Positions 47,139 through 59,649 of a DNA stretch of 64,000 nt are shown here, piece by piece; position 1 is the first letter of the stretch, and each line of letters begins with the position of its first letter. The notes under the pieces were generated by a model. It was given only the letters and a program-made list of their open reading frames with translations. It was not told the DNA's origin and made no database searches. Source of the stretch: Pampus argenteus (lineage: Eukaryota; Chordata; Actinopteri; Scombriformes; Stromateidae); contig CM072878.1 of the NCBI GenBank assembly GCA_036937835.1, forward strand, positions 11,284,001-11,348,000. The letters run 5' to 3'. The position numbers and the translations under genes are program-made.

Positions 47139-48195
47139 GTTGAATGTAGAGTTGTCACGATACCAAAATAAGTAACCACGATACTATACCAGACAAAGTA
47201 TCACGGTTCCGGGTAATATCGCGATACTCCTGCCTTTTTATTATTATTTTTATGAACTGCAATGTATTTGTACAAGTTATAAGTACTTATTAATTATAAT
47301 TACTTATAATGTTGTTTGGTGCATCATAAACATAATACTGGTGAAGTAAGAATTAGACTGAAAGAAGTATTTTTATGAATAACATTTATTAATTAGTTAA
47401 AATTGAAATTGAAAAAAAAAAACAACAACAAACAGATCCACTGGCCTTTTCTCTGCGTGTTTGTGTGTCTAGTCAAACTTTGAGGTATTTAACTTAAAGG
47501 ACAGAACTTATGCAAAGGCATATCAAAGGCTACTTCATTGAACTGTAGCTCAATTCTATAAATAATAACTTAACAAAATACTGAACAATATGTAGAATAC
47601 AATATAGACAGAGTCTACATTACTGCTGTGATCTTCTCTTAATTTCCCTCCTTTGGCTCCTATAGCTTGGTGGCAGCGCCTGCGCAGTGGACGGCCATTG
47701 TCTATTGCTTTCCGTCTGTGCCTTGCTTAAGACCAAAATAGTTCCAAATGTGACTTTTGGAGTTTGGTTTCTTGAGAAAAATGTGTTGTGCTTCGGCAGA
47801 CTCGTCGCCCGGGCCCGGTGCTTTTCGCGTTTCGTGTTTGTGGCCGCGAGCGCGTCTGGGCGAGACAGCCAATCAGCTAACAGACGGGCGGACCCAGCGT
47901 GCGGAAACAGCCTATAATATCCCCGGACGTCACCAGTAACGGGCAAACAGCCAATCATTCAGCAGCTGTGTAGTTCGGTTGCAGTTCCATGTTGGTTTGT
48001 TTACAAAGGAGTAGCATGCAGTGAGAAGCCGGGAGGAGAGCAGAGGCGGCCGCTATGTAGCGGAGACTGGCACCGGTAGTATCGTAATCCACGGTAATAC
48101 CGTCGAGTAAAATTTCTAGTATAGTAGCGACGGTTATGATTTGGCACCGCGGGGTACCGGGTATACCGTGGGTATCGTGCAACTCTAGTTGAATG
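47139..48195. mobile_element. non-autonomous hAT-superfamily element with 8-bp target-site duplication
   Basis: Element 47147-48187 (1041 bp) is flanked by the exact 8-mer GTTGAATG (47139-47146 and 48188-48195). The terminal inverted repeat is TAGAGTTGTCACGATACC on the left against TAGAGTTGCACGATACC on the right reversed, a single-base gap. The ends are rich in CGATAC/GTATCG repeats. The middle (about 47620-48060) is GC- and CpG-rich. No transposase motifs seen. Confidence 0.88.
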
Positions 48196-50348
48196 AGCAC
48201 AACATACCACATCAAAAAGTTTAGTGTACCTAGAAATGACTCCTGGGGTGGATATGTTGTGTGTCTGTATCTGGTTGCATTGGTGCGCATGTGAAAAAGT
48301 GCCTTTTTCTTAAAATCTTATAACTACGTCTGTATTTTCATCAGATGCATGCATATACTGTATATGGGTGCACTGTTTCACTATGCAGTTTGATATGCTG
48401 CTGCTGACCATTAATGTATCATGAAAGTGGGCTGAAGTGGCAGAAGCACACTCTTGGATATAGTCAGTGCTTGTTCATGCAGAGTGTGCATAAGGAATGC
48501 ATTGCTTTTTTTGAAAAATCACATAGAGGGATAATTCCCAAGAGACCTTGATGTCATACCTGTGTTAGTAAAGGTGAGAGCGTTGCATGTAAGCAGCTCA
48601 CTGGCAGAACACTGGCAGGAAGACGCTGAATCTTAAGCTGCTCCTGATGGTCAGGCGAACACCTTGCATGCATTGGTGCGTGAGTGTGTGTGTATGGGTG
48701 ATTAAAATGTAATGCTCTATATAAGTGCAGTCCATTTATCATACCAGTTTATTGTTTCATAGGTGTGGGCAGAATAAGGGCTCCTTATAGCTTCCTGCTG
48801 TGCATTGAAAAGCCAGATAGTAGCTTTTTAAAAATAAAAAATCTTCTGTAATCTCCACCTCCGCAGAGCAGAGGAGTGCTCACCAAAGTAACGCCATATC
48901 TGTCTTTATTACTAAAGTGACTGGTCTACCTTATTGAAACTAAGTTAGGGATGTAAGATGTTACGGAAGAACGATAATGCCTTTTTCATTCAGCAGCCTA
49001 ATATTTATGGCATTTCCTTAAATAACCAGGGATGGTTGTACATTCACAGTAACCTACTTCATGTCTAATCACCTAATCAGAACAAAGATGTGACTAAAAA
49101 ACATTGTTATTCATAAATTCCACCTCACAATTTACTGTACAACACACTGCGTATACGGTTTATTTAATGTACAAGTCCTGCTTTAGATCATTGTGGACAT
49201 TCAGTGACAATGACACATCCTGTCATATGGACATATGTTATATTGTATACTATTATACACTCAACCTGGATGTCACTACTCTTCTTTTTTCTCCCTCTTG
49301 CTATGTGAATTGTAAATTTTAGTCCGACTAACTTTCACTGTGTTTTTCTTTCATGAAAGCCTTCCGCTAGTACAGAATGTGAAAGGTTGAATTTATCGGA
49401 TTTAATTAGTTACATATTTCCTGCTTTTGATTTTTCTTTGTACTACTATACTGTACTACTATAACGGTATCTCTAAATGGGAGAGCAGTGAAAGCAAATG
49501 AGTGCGTTTCAGCGTTGGCTCACTCGCCACCATGGTCCTTGCCCTCCTCTTCAGCCTTTGAAGCTGAGCGTCTGTGGAAATTACAGTGCCATCTGGAGAG
49601 TTGAGAACCCATCGCTGGGAAGAGAGTACCAAGTCTGAAAACAGAAAAAGGTGAGAAATGGAGTGAGAGGAGGTTGGAAGTAGAAAAAAAGAAAGAAACG
49701 GAAGAGCACATAATAATGTAGAGAGGGTGGAAAGAAGCTGAGAAGGAGCCAAAGGTGAACACATAACTAAGAGACTAAATAAACACAGGCGACTTGCAAT
49801 TGCATGGGTGGAAATGTGAGAGTGAGAGAGATGTTGAAGTCAAAGAGGACTTTTACACATTCTGTCTTCTTGCTGCAGAGTTCTGGCAGAGATAAAGCAA
49901 ACAGTGTGAATACTCGGAGCAGATGAAAGAGAGCAGATTGAAAACAGTGGTGGATCTAATGTCTAGGTGATCACCGACTGTAAACTGTGGCCATGTTATG
50001 TCTGAGTAGTGATGAAATTACATTTGGATCAGATTGACTTAAAGTCACAGTGATCTTCTGTAATGCGATGTATTTTCGGAGTGAAAACGGACGGAAGATT
50101 TCCGAGGAGTTTTAATTACTGGAGCAATTTAAATGTGATGCTCTAGGTTTGATTGGAAGTGGTTTAGCTAATAAGAGTCTATTGGCCTCCGCCTACTCTT
50201 CCCTCATCCATGTTTTTACATCAGTAGGAGGAGGAGGAGGGAGAAATTATCAAATCACAGCACAACCATGCTGTTTTGGAAACATAAATAACATTTTTGC
50301 CAACTGACATCTAATCAAAACACCCATAACTGTGGTACTGCTCTACCA

Positions 50349-50724
50349 GATATGACTAGACATGAGACGATGAAATTTAATGTCACAATTATCCTGTCCA
50401 AAATAACCATGATTCACAATATTATCATCAAAACATAACTCTTAAAATGGCACTAAAACACACCAGAATCTTTTTTTTTTTACCTTACATTTTATTAGGA
50501 AACAAATATTTTGTATTGCAACTATTATTGTGTTTTTTAGTTTTTTAAATCAGGAAATCAATATAGGACTGTACGTTAGTGAGATGGACAGCTTTAAAGT
50601 CACTTATGTGAGGACATTCACGATTATCCCGATTTATTACTATCCCGATAATGTAAAATTATTGTTGTTTTTTTTATCCTGATCTGTGATAAAATCTTTT
50701 TTTCCTCCCATCCCTAGCTATGAC
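50349..50724. mobile_element. short hAT-type MITE with 8-bp target-site duplication
   Basis: Element 50357-50716 (360 bp) is flanked by gatatgac (50349-50356) and gctatgac (50717-50724), 7 of 8 identical. The ends read TAGACATGAGACGA and, reversed, TAGGGATGGGAGGA, partly matching. The inside carries CACGATTATCCCGAT-type motifs common in fish MITEs. No coding capacity. Confidence 0.72.
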
Positions 50725-53539
50725 CCACAAGCTAAGTCAGGTGTTATTTCATATGGCAGGTTGATTGAATACCTTGTTTGCATGAAAAAAATGTGTTTTT
50801 TAATTCAATGGGTCTTTAAAATGTTGTTAATGTAGTGAGGTTAAGACGTAGGCAAATTCATTTGAAGTCATTTACAATGGATAAAAAAAATCTATTATTT
50901 ATTTAGTATTTAGGACAGGACGGTCTGCTCACTATGTTATTGCTGGTATGTTCTCCATGCTGTTTCAGTGTCTTCTCTTTGTCCGCTCTCCGCTTCCATG
51001 GTGACATCTCCATAACTGTAACCAGACCAGTTTGTTGTTTTTGAAACACATTTGCATACCAATGCAGCCAACTTGCCTACTCTCATTTCCAACCCAGTAA
51101 GTATTTACTTCTCGTCACGTATTAATGATGAGGTCTTTATCAAAGCTTGCTCCACCACTCACTGAGACATTTGTTGCCCCTGTGGGCGACATCATGTATG
51201 TGTCAGTTAGCATGACGAGGGCTGACACATGCCTCCAACGAGACCGTCACGGAGCCCTAATGACTGTGTAGGTGTAGAGCCAATCTCTTCCTCTAGCTCA
51301 AGAATGCAATGGACCTCATTAACCAATCAAGGAGCAGAAGTGTGGGGGTGTTGGAACATGAGAGCGAGAGCTGTGCAACTCCTGATGAGGAGCCCCGAAC
51401 AATAAACATCTTACACAACGACGGGCGAGACGCAGCGCTGTGTGTAAAGATGGCCTGGATATGTTAAATCATTATTAGATCTTGTTTTCATTGTTCTATA
51501 AAACAAAATAAAATAAAATATTATTAATATCCTATTCAGTGTTCTGTGGGCTTTTTATATGTTATTATATTTCTTATTAAAATACTGTGATAATATATGC
51601 CAGGAGTGAAGCTTGTTTATTATAAGCATTGCCTACTGAAAAACTCAAGTAGAAGGAAAAAAAAGTACTAAGAATAGAAGTAGTGCAACTAGAAAATTCC
51701 TTACAGTAATATTATGTCAGCATATTAGCTAAATTAGCATAATCATGAGAACCTGGAAGAGCAACAAATTCAAATGCTTAAATTATCATTAAATCCATTT
51801 TATCATGTATTCTGAGTGAAATACCGTGCAGGAAAGGAAGAACATCTGTGACTTTTGTACTTCAAAGTCATTTTCAACTAACTTGACTGACATCGAAATC
51901 CTGCGGCAATCTTTCCGGTTTTTACTTGAGAAATTATTTGTGATATCTCGTGAAAAATCAGCAAACATAGCAAATGAGTCCGAGACGTGTCTGCTTAGGA
52001 CTTTATTAAAATAGGCTTGTTGAATGTGGAGAAATCATGGAAAACATTCCTCGATATATATCAACGATGTTAAACCCTCCGCCCGGCTGAATGGCATTAA
52101 TTACACCAAGAGTGGAAGCTTAGCTGACCGCGATGATTATGTGTAATTCTGCCTCTGCTCGTCTCTGATCCACTTTCATAAATGTCCCTTTTTACTATTG
52201 AGTGTTGGGTCTCTATTTCCCTCTCACTCTCTGTGTGTCTCTGTCTCCCTTCCCCCTCCTCTCCTCTCCTCTCCACTCCTCACTCAACACTACTGTAGCA
52301 ACAAAGTGGGCCATTTCCATTTTGTTATCATGGTAACAGCTCTTCTGGGCAGTTTTTTTCGTGTGTGCGTGTTTTATGTTACCAGATAGCATTCACTCTT
52401 GTGATTGCGGCACCTTGGTCTTATTCTGTACATCGTGCCCTTGCAGCTGTATTCAGCAGATTCAACGGATAAGCTCCCTTTCCGTTTCTTGTTTCTCTTG
52501 TTTCTTCCTCAAAGCCCACCGAACTTGCTACACCTTATTGGCTGTAGCCGTCCTTCCTTTGTCTTCATTGGTTGCTTGTCAAATTAAATTGCAGAACCTT
52601 TAAAGTTTGCATCCATATAGATGGAGCGACACAAGACCTTCGTATTTATGAATGTAAATGGTCAAGAGAAGAAGAATAAGCAATTACCTTTTACTGATAC
52701 TGTCCAGTACAGTGAGGAGAAGTTGATTTTTTTAACACACAATGAAATAAAATGTGTTATGGCATAAGACTAATGGATATCTACCTGAATGCATCCCTCT
52801 CAGCTGATGAGGTTTGCTGTTCCAAACATCAATGTTATTTTCAGACGTTTGGCAGTCTCAGTTGTACAAATTCAAATTTTATTCAAGTATTATGTGTTCA
52901 AGCAATCAAGCAACTCTGAATAATACATTATGTATTTTTCTTTTCATGTCAATATTGCCTCCTAAAATATACTCAGTATATCAGTGCCTTATTTAATTTA
53001 AATATATAATTTACACAAGGTTATTTGTGTCATGGTCTTGTGGAGTTGTGGGGCCTGACTGCCTTGCAGGGGCTGCAGGGGTGTATGTAGCCACTTGCTA
53101 ATTGTCTGTGTGCAGTGAATATTTCCCAGAAATCCATTCAGGTGCTTCACTTATACAAAACCTGCGCTGTGTCCTCAACCTTCATCATTTAGACTAAAAG
53201 TTCTCTGTATCTTTTTTTCATCATCATCCTCACGCTCTACTGTAAACTCTTGCCAGATATGCCAACAAGGATGTGCCAAGGTTACCATGGTAACCGTGTT
53301 TGGCCCTCCGTTGTGCCTGCCAAATCTCTAGCAATGAGTCTACCCCAAACAAGTACTTCCCTTTTTTTAAAAAATTCATAACCCAAAACACCAAGATTGT
53401 TTCCAAATAATCGTTAAGTGATGATTCAACACGGGTGCTTGGCATGGCGTCTTCAGCTTCCATTTATACGAGTGAAATGGGCTTCGGCCGGTGTGTGACA
53501 ATGCATTTGTCAGCCTGTCTGGGTAGTTTGTGATCTCGT

Positions 53540-53845
53540 AAGGCATGTCTAAATCAAGATATGAATATAGCGCATCACCAACGGCATTTGGAGATCACAT
53601 CCTCGAGCGCTTTCAAATGGGGGAGGAAAACCATTTCAGATCCAATTTACAACAGATTCTGCCCCCGTTTTCAGGGCAGCAGTGACCGCTACGAGTGCAA
53701 TATTTTCATTTTTAACAGACTGTCTCAGCAGATCATGTCACAATGTTTTTGCTTGCATAACACAATGTCATCTGGTGACATTAAAAAGGGGTCTTTTTTG
53801 GAGGCTCGGCGGCATTACTCAGCTGAGAGTGGGTAGTTAATTGTC
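53540..53845. promoter_or_regulatory. candidate conserved non-coding element in prkca intron 2
   Basis: A complex, repeat-free, balanced-composition segment amid AT-rich intron, with no coding character in any frame. Purely a compositional impression; unverified. Confidence 0.2.
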
Positions 53846-54692
53846 ATGGAGCTGCCTGTGTGTTTTTCGCTGAGGCACAATGCAGTGTAATAAGATGACA
53901 CATGCTGCTTCTTCATAATCTTGGTTTTAACAAACAAAAGGCAAAAGAGCAGTTGGAGACGGCTTGGAGCAAGAAATCTGAGAGGAATGACACGGAGATA
54001 CTGGAAAGATGTGGATCTTCAGAAACTTTGTTTTTGCGCTGTGTGCATAAATAACAAGAGAGTGACAGGAGCAGTCACAACATTGTGATTTAATAGTTGT
54101 GGTTTCCAAAAATGGCACCTAGAAGAAGAGACAGAAGAGATTCCTGACAGGATGCAATAAACTTCTGACTCTTATGTGTTGCCACAGACATGCTAATAAC
54201 TTTCTATCACTGTGCTGTTGCATCTGTTACACAATGACTTATTCCCCCCCGGTATGTTATCAGTGTTATTCATTTTGGATTGCATATTTGTTTATTCCAA
54301 TCTGCTTTTTTCATTTGTCTTGAATGTTTTGGCCCATGCATGCACAGACTGACACAGTGTGGGATTATAGTGGAAAGTGTGTTACCGACGTGGTAATCTG
54401 ATTTCTGTTTGTGTGTTTTGCTCTCAGAGAGGAGCTGGAGTATCTTTGTCTCAGTGGGGCTTTAGGGGGGTGAAAGATGGCAGCAGGTTGAACCTTCTTC
54501 CGTTATAGATGGTGCAACAGTGATTTATATGAAAGACATTTTCAGCTCATAGCAACAAAATTCCAGCATCAGACATTTAACCCCATTATTTGATCATCTA
54601 TACCTGCCGAAACCATCTGTTACCATGACAACATACAATATGCTCAGTGTCACATCCTGTGTCAAACTCATGATAAATCAATCAGTATAGAA

Positions 54693-54716
54693 AGTGTGTG
54701 TGTGTGTGTGTGTGTG
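54693..54716. repeat. (TG)n microsatellite
   Basis: About 12 TG units in prkca intron 2. Confidence 0.95.
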
Positions 54717-55069
54717 CTGTCTATGGTTGATGAAAAGACTCTTCCCCTCTGGGGAATTTAGAGCCGGAGGGCTCACCTCTGCGTGTTTCACCGCTCCAGC
54801 TGTGCTTAATGAATTCTGTGGTGATTACACCCGCAGCTATTTTGGGAATGGTTTAAGAGATATCAGTCTTGACCCACATAAAGAGAGCACAATGTGCACT
54901 CAGGGGATTTTGAGCTGGATTGGTTTTATGTGTCTTATAGCGCGTGAATGTGTTGTCATCAGGTAGGACACTTGAGGGTCCAAGGGTGAACAAAAACAGG
55001 AGCTTATGTTCATCTGGGTTGTCGATTCTTAGAAAAGGTGATTGTTGAATGAAAATCAATAACCATAAT

Positions 55070-55319
55070 ATAGCGAAAATATTACTGTGTGGCTGGGAAA
55101 GTCCCATGTGTTCATCTTAGCCACACGCTTCCTGCATGTATATATATATTTATATATAAACTGTATTGATGGGCAGAGTGAAAGATAAAATCATGCTCTG
55201 AAAAGAGAAAGGTTCAAATAAAAAGTAACTAAGAGACAGATAATAGGGGAGAAGCAGGAAGCGTGTGGCTAAGATGAACACATGGGACTTTCCCAGCCAC
55301 ACAGTAATATTTTTGCTAT
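55070..55319. repeat. 66-bp near-perfect inverted repeat with 118-bp spacer
   Basis: Left arm 55070-55135 and right arm 55254-55319 are reverse complements with one mismatch (65 of 66). The arms include TGTGTGGCTGGGAAAGTCCC and its complement. The spacer is AT-rich on the left and ordinary on the right. No target-site duplication and no known element ends. Confidence 0.95.
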
Positions 55320-55450
55320 TTCTGTGCAAGGACAAAGATGCGGAGAGACAGAGAGTCAGGGGGAGCAAGGGAAAGGCAGAGGGTTAGTGAAAATGTGTGC
55401 CAGTTTTCTGAAGCGTGCGTTCATTCTTCCTGCTCCTGTGGTGCTGTGTG

Positions 55451-55452
<2 letters not shown>

Positions 55453-55483
<31 letters not shown>
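55453..55483. repeat. (TG)n microsatellite
   Basis: About 15 TG units. Confidence 0.95.
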
Positions 55484-55484
<1 letters not shown>

Positions 55485-55787
55485 GTGCACTTTGAGGGTC
55501 ACCCAGTAAGAGACTACAGTGCTGCTCTTAGTCATCCTCACACCTCACTCCCTTTTTACCTGACTATCCATCTGTCTACATATTTTCCACAAGAAACAGA
55601 TTCCCTGCTGTAAACAAATTAAAATATGCAGATTTGTACCTATACGTAAGCTTACAGTAAACACTGAGCAGACAGTGTGTTGAAATATTAATGAGTGCAT
55701 CATGTTGCTTATCATTTACAGGTTTTTTTGTTTGACTTTTTGGTTTGAAGGCTTGAAATAACTATAATTGCTTGACCAAATCTACTT

Positions 55788-55878
55788 TTATATATATGTA
55801 TGTATGTATATATGTATATATATGTGTATGTATGTATGTATGTATGTATGTATATATATATATATATACACACACACG
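55788..55878. repeat. compound (TATG)n/(TA)n/(CA)n microsatellite
   Basis: TATG tetranucleotides run into a TA block and then CA. About 90 bp. Confidence 0.95.
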
Positions 55879-55992
55879 TTTTAATGATGATGATCTGATG
55901 ATGTAGTGTGATAATATCTAAGACTCAGTAATATGTAGATAAGACTCTAGGCAGACATTAAAGGGAATGAAACACACTTACAGTAAAGTCAT

Positions 55993-56017
55993 TTCTCTCT
56001 CTCTCTCTCTCTTGCTC

Positions 56018-56052
<35 letters not shown>
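55993..56052. repeat. (CT)n microsatellite
   Basis: About 60 bp of CT with a few TTG/TTT interruptions. Confidence 0.95.
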
Positions 56053-56221
56053 AATTATGTATGTAATCAGACGTCTATATTTCTGACAAGCTATTAATGT
56101 GCTAGAAGCTGGTTAGCAGGAACTCTCTTGCAGATGTTCTTATAGTTAAAAAGCTCCTGTCTTAAAACAGGAATTATTATCTTATTTTCCAAATGCATCA
56201 ATGCACATGCAGTATGTGCAA

Positions 56222-56272
56222 TCACACACACACATACACATGCATACACACACACACACACACACACACACA
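56222..56272. repeat. (CA)n microsatellite with interruptions
   Basis: CA units broken by CATACACATGCAT. Confidence 0.95.
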
Positions 56273-57448
56273 AACCTCTCTCCCTTGTTCATTGTATGTT
56301 TTTCTTACATACATGCTTACAAATTCACAGATGCTCCATCTGCATTATTCTCACCTTGCGTGCTCTTGTGCGTGAATAGAGGAGACGAGAGGAGGGAGGA
56401 CAGGAGACGGAGGCTGTCAAGTCCAAGTCTCTAATTGAACGTGTCACGGTTGTGTCTCCTCCTCGTCTTTCCCAGCCTCCCTGCACCGCTCAGGGCAAAT
56501 ATTGCAACAGGCAGCACAGGGGAGAATCAGCGCTTTGCTACCATGTTTATTTTGGCATCTGTATGGTAGAATGGAAGGAATTTTATCCTTTGATCTGCAT
56601 TCATGGTCTTGAGGGTCCTACTGATAAAAACCCTCCTGGGAGGCTGTTTAGTAGATTCTGTGTTTTTTTTCATGTAAACATGCAACTCGCACTACAAATA
56701 TAGAAACTAAATTGTGAATGAAAGTCACAACGCTTCTCACTTTAAACTAAAATTACAGTCAAGTCTATCAATTAGGCTCACAACTTAATATCTAGATGAA
56801 ATAATGAAAACTGTTGTGAATGTGTGTGGGCTTGAGTGTGTTGCATCAATTCCCAAAACTGTTATCATACTGGTATTTGAAAGCCTGGATTTTAATGACT
56901 TTATGAGATCCCAACAAAACTGGTCCATTATTTAAATTAAATATATAACTAATGATTAATATAACCAAGACTTACTAGAACAAGGAAATAAAAACATGAT
57001 GAACGGTAAAGGAACCTACGAAACAAATCCCCCTGCTGGTTCAGTATTCAAGCCAGAGGGAAGAAATGCTAATGTTCAGCATTACACTACACTCTTGTTA
57101 CGCATCTCCACTGTAGAATTGCAGGGTTAAAGAAGAATATTGCCAAATACGTCCTAAAATGTAAATGACAATCCTGTTCTAATAGCAAAGTTTCATCACT
57201 GGTTATATAGTTTTGTGGTCGTTCTGTGCACCTCAATATGAATTTATCTTGCATGGACGTGTGGTCTTCCCAGTGTATGTGCATGAGTGTTGTGTATGAA
57301 TACTATCAGATTCTGCAGTATAGCTGTTGCTGCCACAGAAGGACCAATGTGACTCTCTGCAGATGAGGAATAGTAAGCCATACATCAACCACACCCCACA
57401 TAGCAACAGGCAGTAGTACTGCACATGCCTACTCATGTATGCATATGC

Positions 57449-57479
57449 ACACACACATACACACACACACACACACACA
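57449..57479. repeat. (CA)n microsatellite
   Basis: CA tract with one TA interruption. Confidence 0.95.
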
Positions 57480-59593
57480 ATCTAAATACTGAACAGCTGA
57501 TGTGTCTTTAATAATGCACCGTGCAGTCTGTTTCCAGATAATACAGAAGCACAATTATGACTGCGGCACCCTTGCAGACTCTAATTCAAACTGAATGTCA
57601 GTCAGACACAGTAGCCTTGACAAGTCAGTTCAGACTGTGTCAACAGCTCTCTGATCACAGACAGAGTGGATCCCACTGGAACAGAGAGAGAGGTGGTGGA
57701 AGCTATTGAGTGAAAAAATGAGACCCCCACCTGTAAGAGCAGCTCTTCACGTGAAGCCAGAGAGGGCTGGTAAGAAGACACTCAGTGGCAGAGAAAGGAG
57801 TGAGAGAGGTGGGCGTAATTGTATCTGAAAGTGAGGTTAACCACGTATGTGTTCAACGGGCCAGCAGAATCACCCCACTGTGGAGAGCAGTTAAAATAAA
57901 GAGAAGGCTGCGAGGCTCAAAACCACTTGTTCTACAAACTCTAAAAGCTTTTGATTGTCTCTTTTGTTGGGCCTAATTCACGCTTTGTTTATGTATAACT
58001 GATTTGTTTGATTAGCTGGTCAGGAATATTTGCTAAGGGACCAAAAACAACAGTTACCTACCAGCTACCAACTATCTGTGAAGTATACATTTGTGCCATG
58101 TATGCTCTGATGAGGGCCTCATGGACTGATGGAGATTTTTGTTTTTACTGAGATTAAAAGAATCATCAACATTTATTATCTTAAAAGCTACACTAAAAAT
58201 ATACTCCTGTCTTTTCTATTAATTTTGTTTGTTTTACAGCTACTGCAAAATCCAGTATTTACTGTGTTTAGAGATGCACTCCGGACACGACCATGACCAA
58301 AGGCATAGAGTAGAACTACAGTAGATTTATTTACCTTCTACGCTCATATTTGAGCTTTTCTTGAACTGACGTCAGTGTTATTTATAAGCCATGCTTTGCA
58401 GAAGTCTCTATAGTCTTTTTAAATTTAAAACGGTGGAATGTCACTTTAAAGGTTGGAGACAAAAGACAAAATTCACGGGCTTATATTAAATGTGGACATT
58501 CATATGTTGTCAAATCATTCATTCAGCCTGTGTGACAAGATAAAAGGGGTAAAGCTCATAGTGCACAGTGGTAATTTGTTTCCGAGGAGTGGGAGAGACT
58601 ATAGGTGTGAATCAAGCTTAAATAGCTTCACCTCATTCCAGTTTTACTGACATATGGTCCCGTCTGCTCAGTAAAAGGTCATGAGTTATTTAGTACATGT
58701 GAAAGCATGAGTGCAGACCACATATATGGAGGAGATATAAACTTCTGATCTCCTCACTTTTTTTCTTCTTGAACTTCAGAAACACTTGCAATTGTCAAGA
58801 CTATAATTGTCTCTGGTCCATAACACCCAACAAAAGGGGTTTTGAACAGTCTGACTATCTGGTGACCCTGCTATCCCTTAAATTCCTCTCAGCCGCAGAG
58901 CTGAAAAAGTTGTTGAAAACGAAGAGAATAAAGTCAAAGATAAAAAAATGTTGAGAAGAAGAAAGAAAAAAGAAAAAGAGAAGACCGCGTGGTGGCGTGG
59001 GAGGTAGCAGGTGCTAATTGAAATCATCTTGCAGAAAACACAGAATGCCATTTTGCCACAGCTGCTGCCTTTCGGTTTTCTTTTTATTCAACTCCTAATG
59101 GTAGCGAGCCACGCTCTCGACAGGCTGAATAAACGCTCAGGCACAGGCTTGGATGCAGGCGCGTGTGGATTACCTAGGCCAATTAGCCAAGCACAGAAAT
59201 GCCTAGTGATGAGAAGAGTCATGCTCACTTTCCTCAAACAAGTGCTATTAATCAGCAATAAAGAGGCTGAAGCAACACTACAGTGTACAGGAACGCTTTA
59301 CTACTCACAATTGCCAGGTTTTCTGGCTCAAGCCTCTTGACCTCAATACAGCATGGCTATGTTTCTCTGGGGCTCTGCAGTTTTTGTGCTACAAAAATAC
59401 ACTCCTGGAAGGCTTAAGAGAGGGACAAAGAGTGAGAGGTTGTGCCAGTGAGTGTGTGTTTTCAAGTCTCTGCATCAGGAGTCTGTGTCTGCATGAGGTT
59501 TTTTTTTCTCCTAGCATCTGCACATTTGTGTGTCGGGATGTGTGTGTGTGTGTATATGTACATTATATGCCTGTATGCTTCCTTGCATAATAA

Positions 59594-59596
<3 letters not shown>

Positions 59597-59639
<43 letters not shown>

Positions 59640-59649
59640 AAGAGAGAGT
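59597..59649. repeat. (TG)n-(AG)n microsatellite
   Basis: TG units passing directly into AG units. Confidence 0.95.

Noticed and set aside
47620..47958. 112-codon minus-strand frame inside the hAT element
   Set aside because: The open frame follows from the GC-rich interior; no transposase motifs or other domains are seen.
49459..49764. Minus-strand frames near 49,500-49,640, preceded by an acceptor-like TTTTCAG
   Set aside because: Two overlapping frames both look plausible only for a short stretch, no family is recognised, and no partner exon or donor was found. Possibly an unrecognised exon, but not supportable.
53230..53463. 77-codon minus-strand frame
   Set aside because: No domain, no splice partner and no promoter signals.
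59011..59340. 109-codon plus-strand frame
   Set aside because: No recognisable family or splice signals; more likely non-coding, perhaps conserved.
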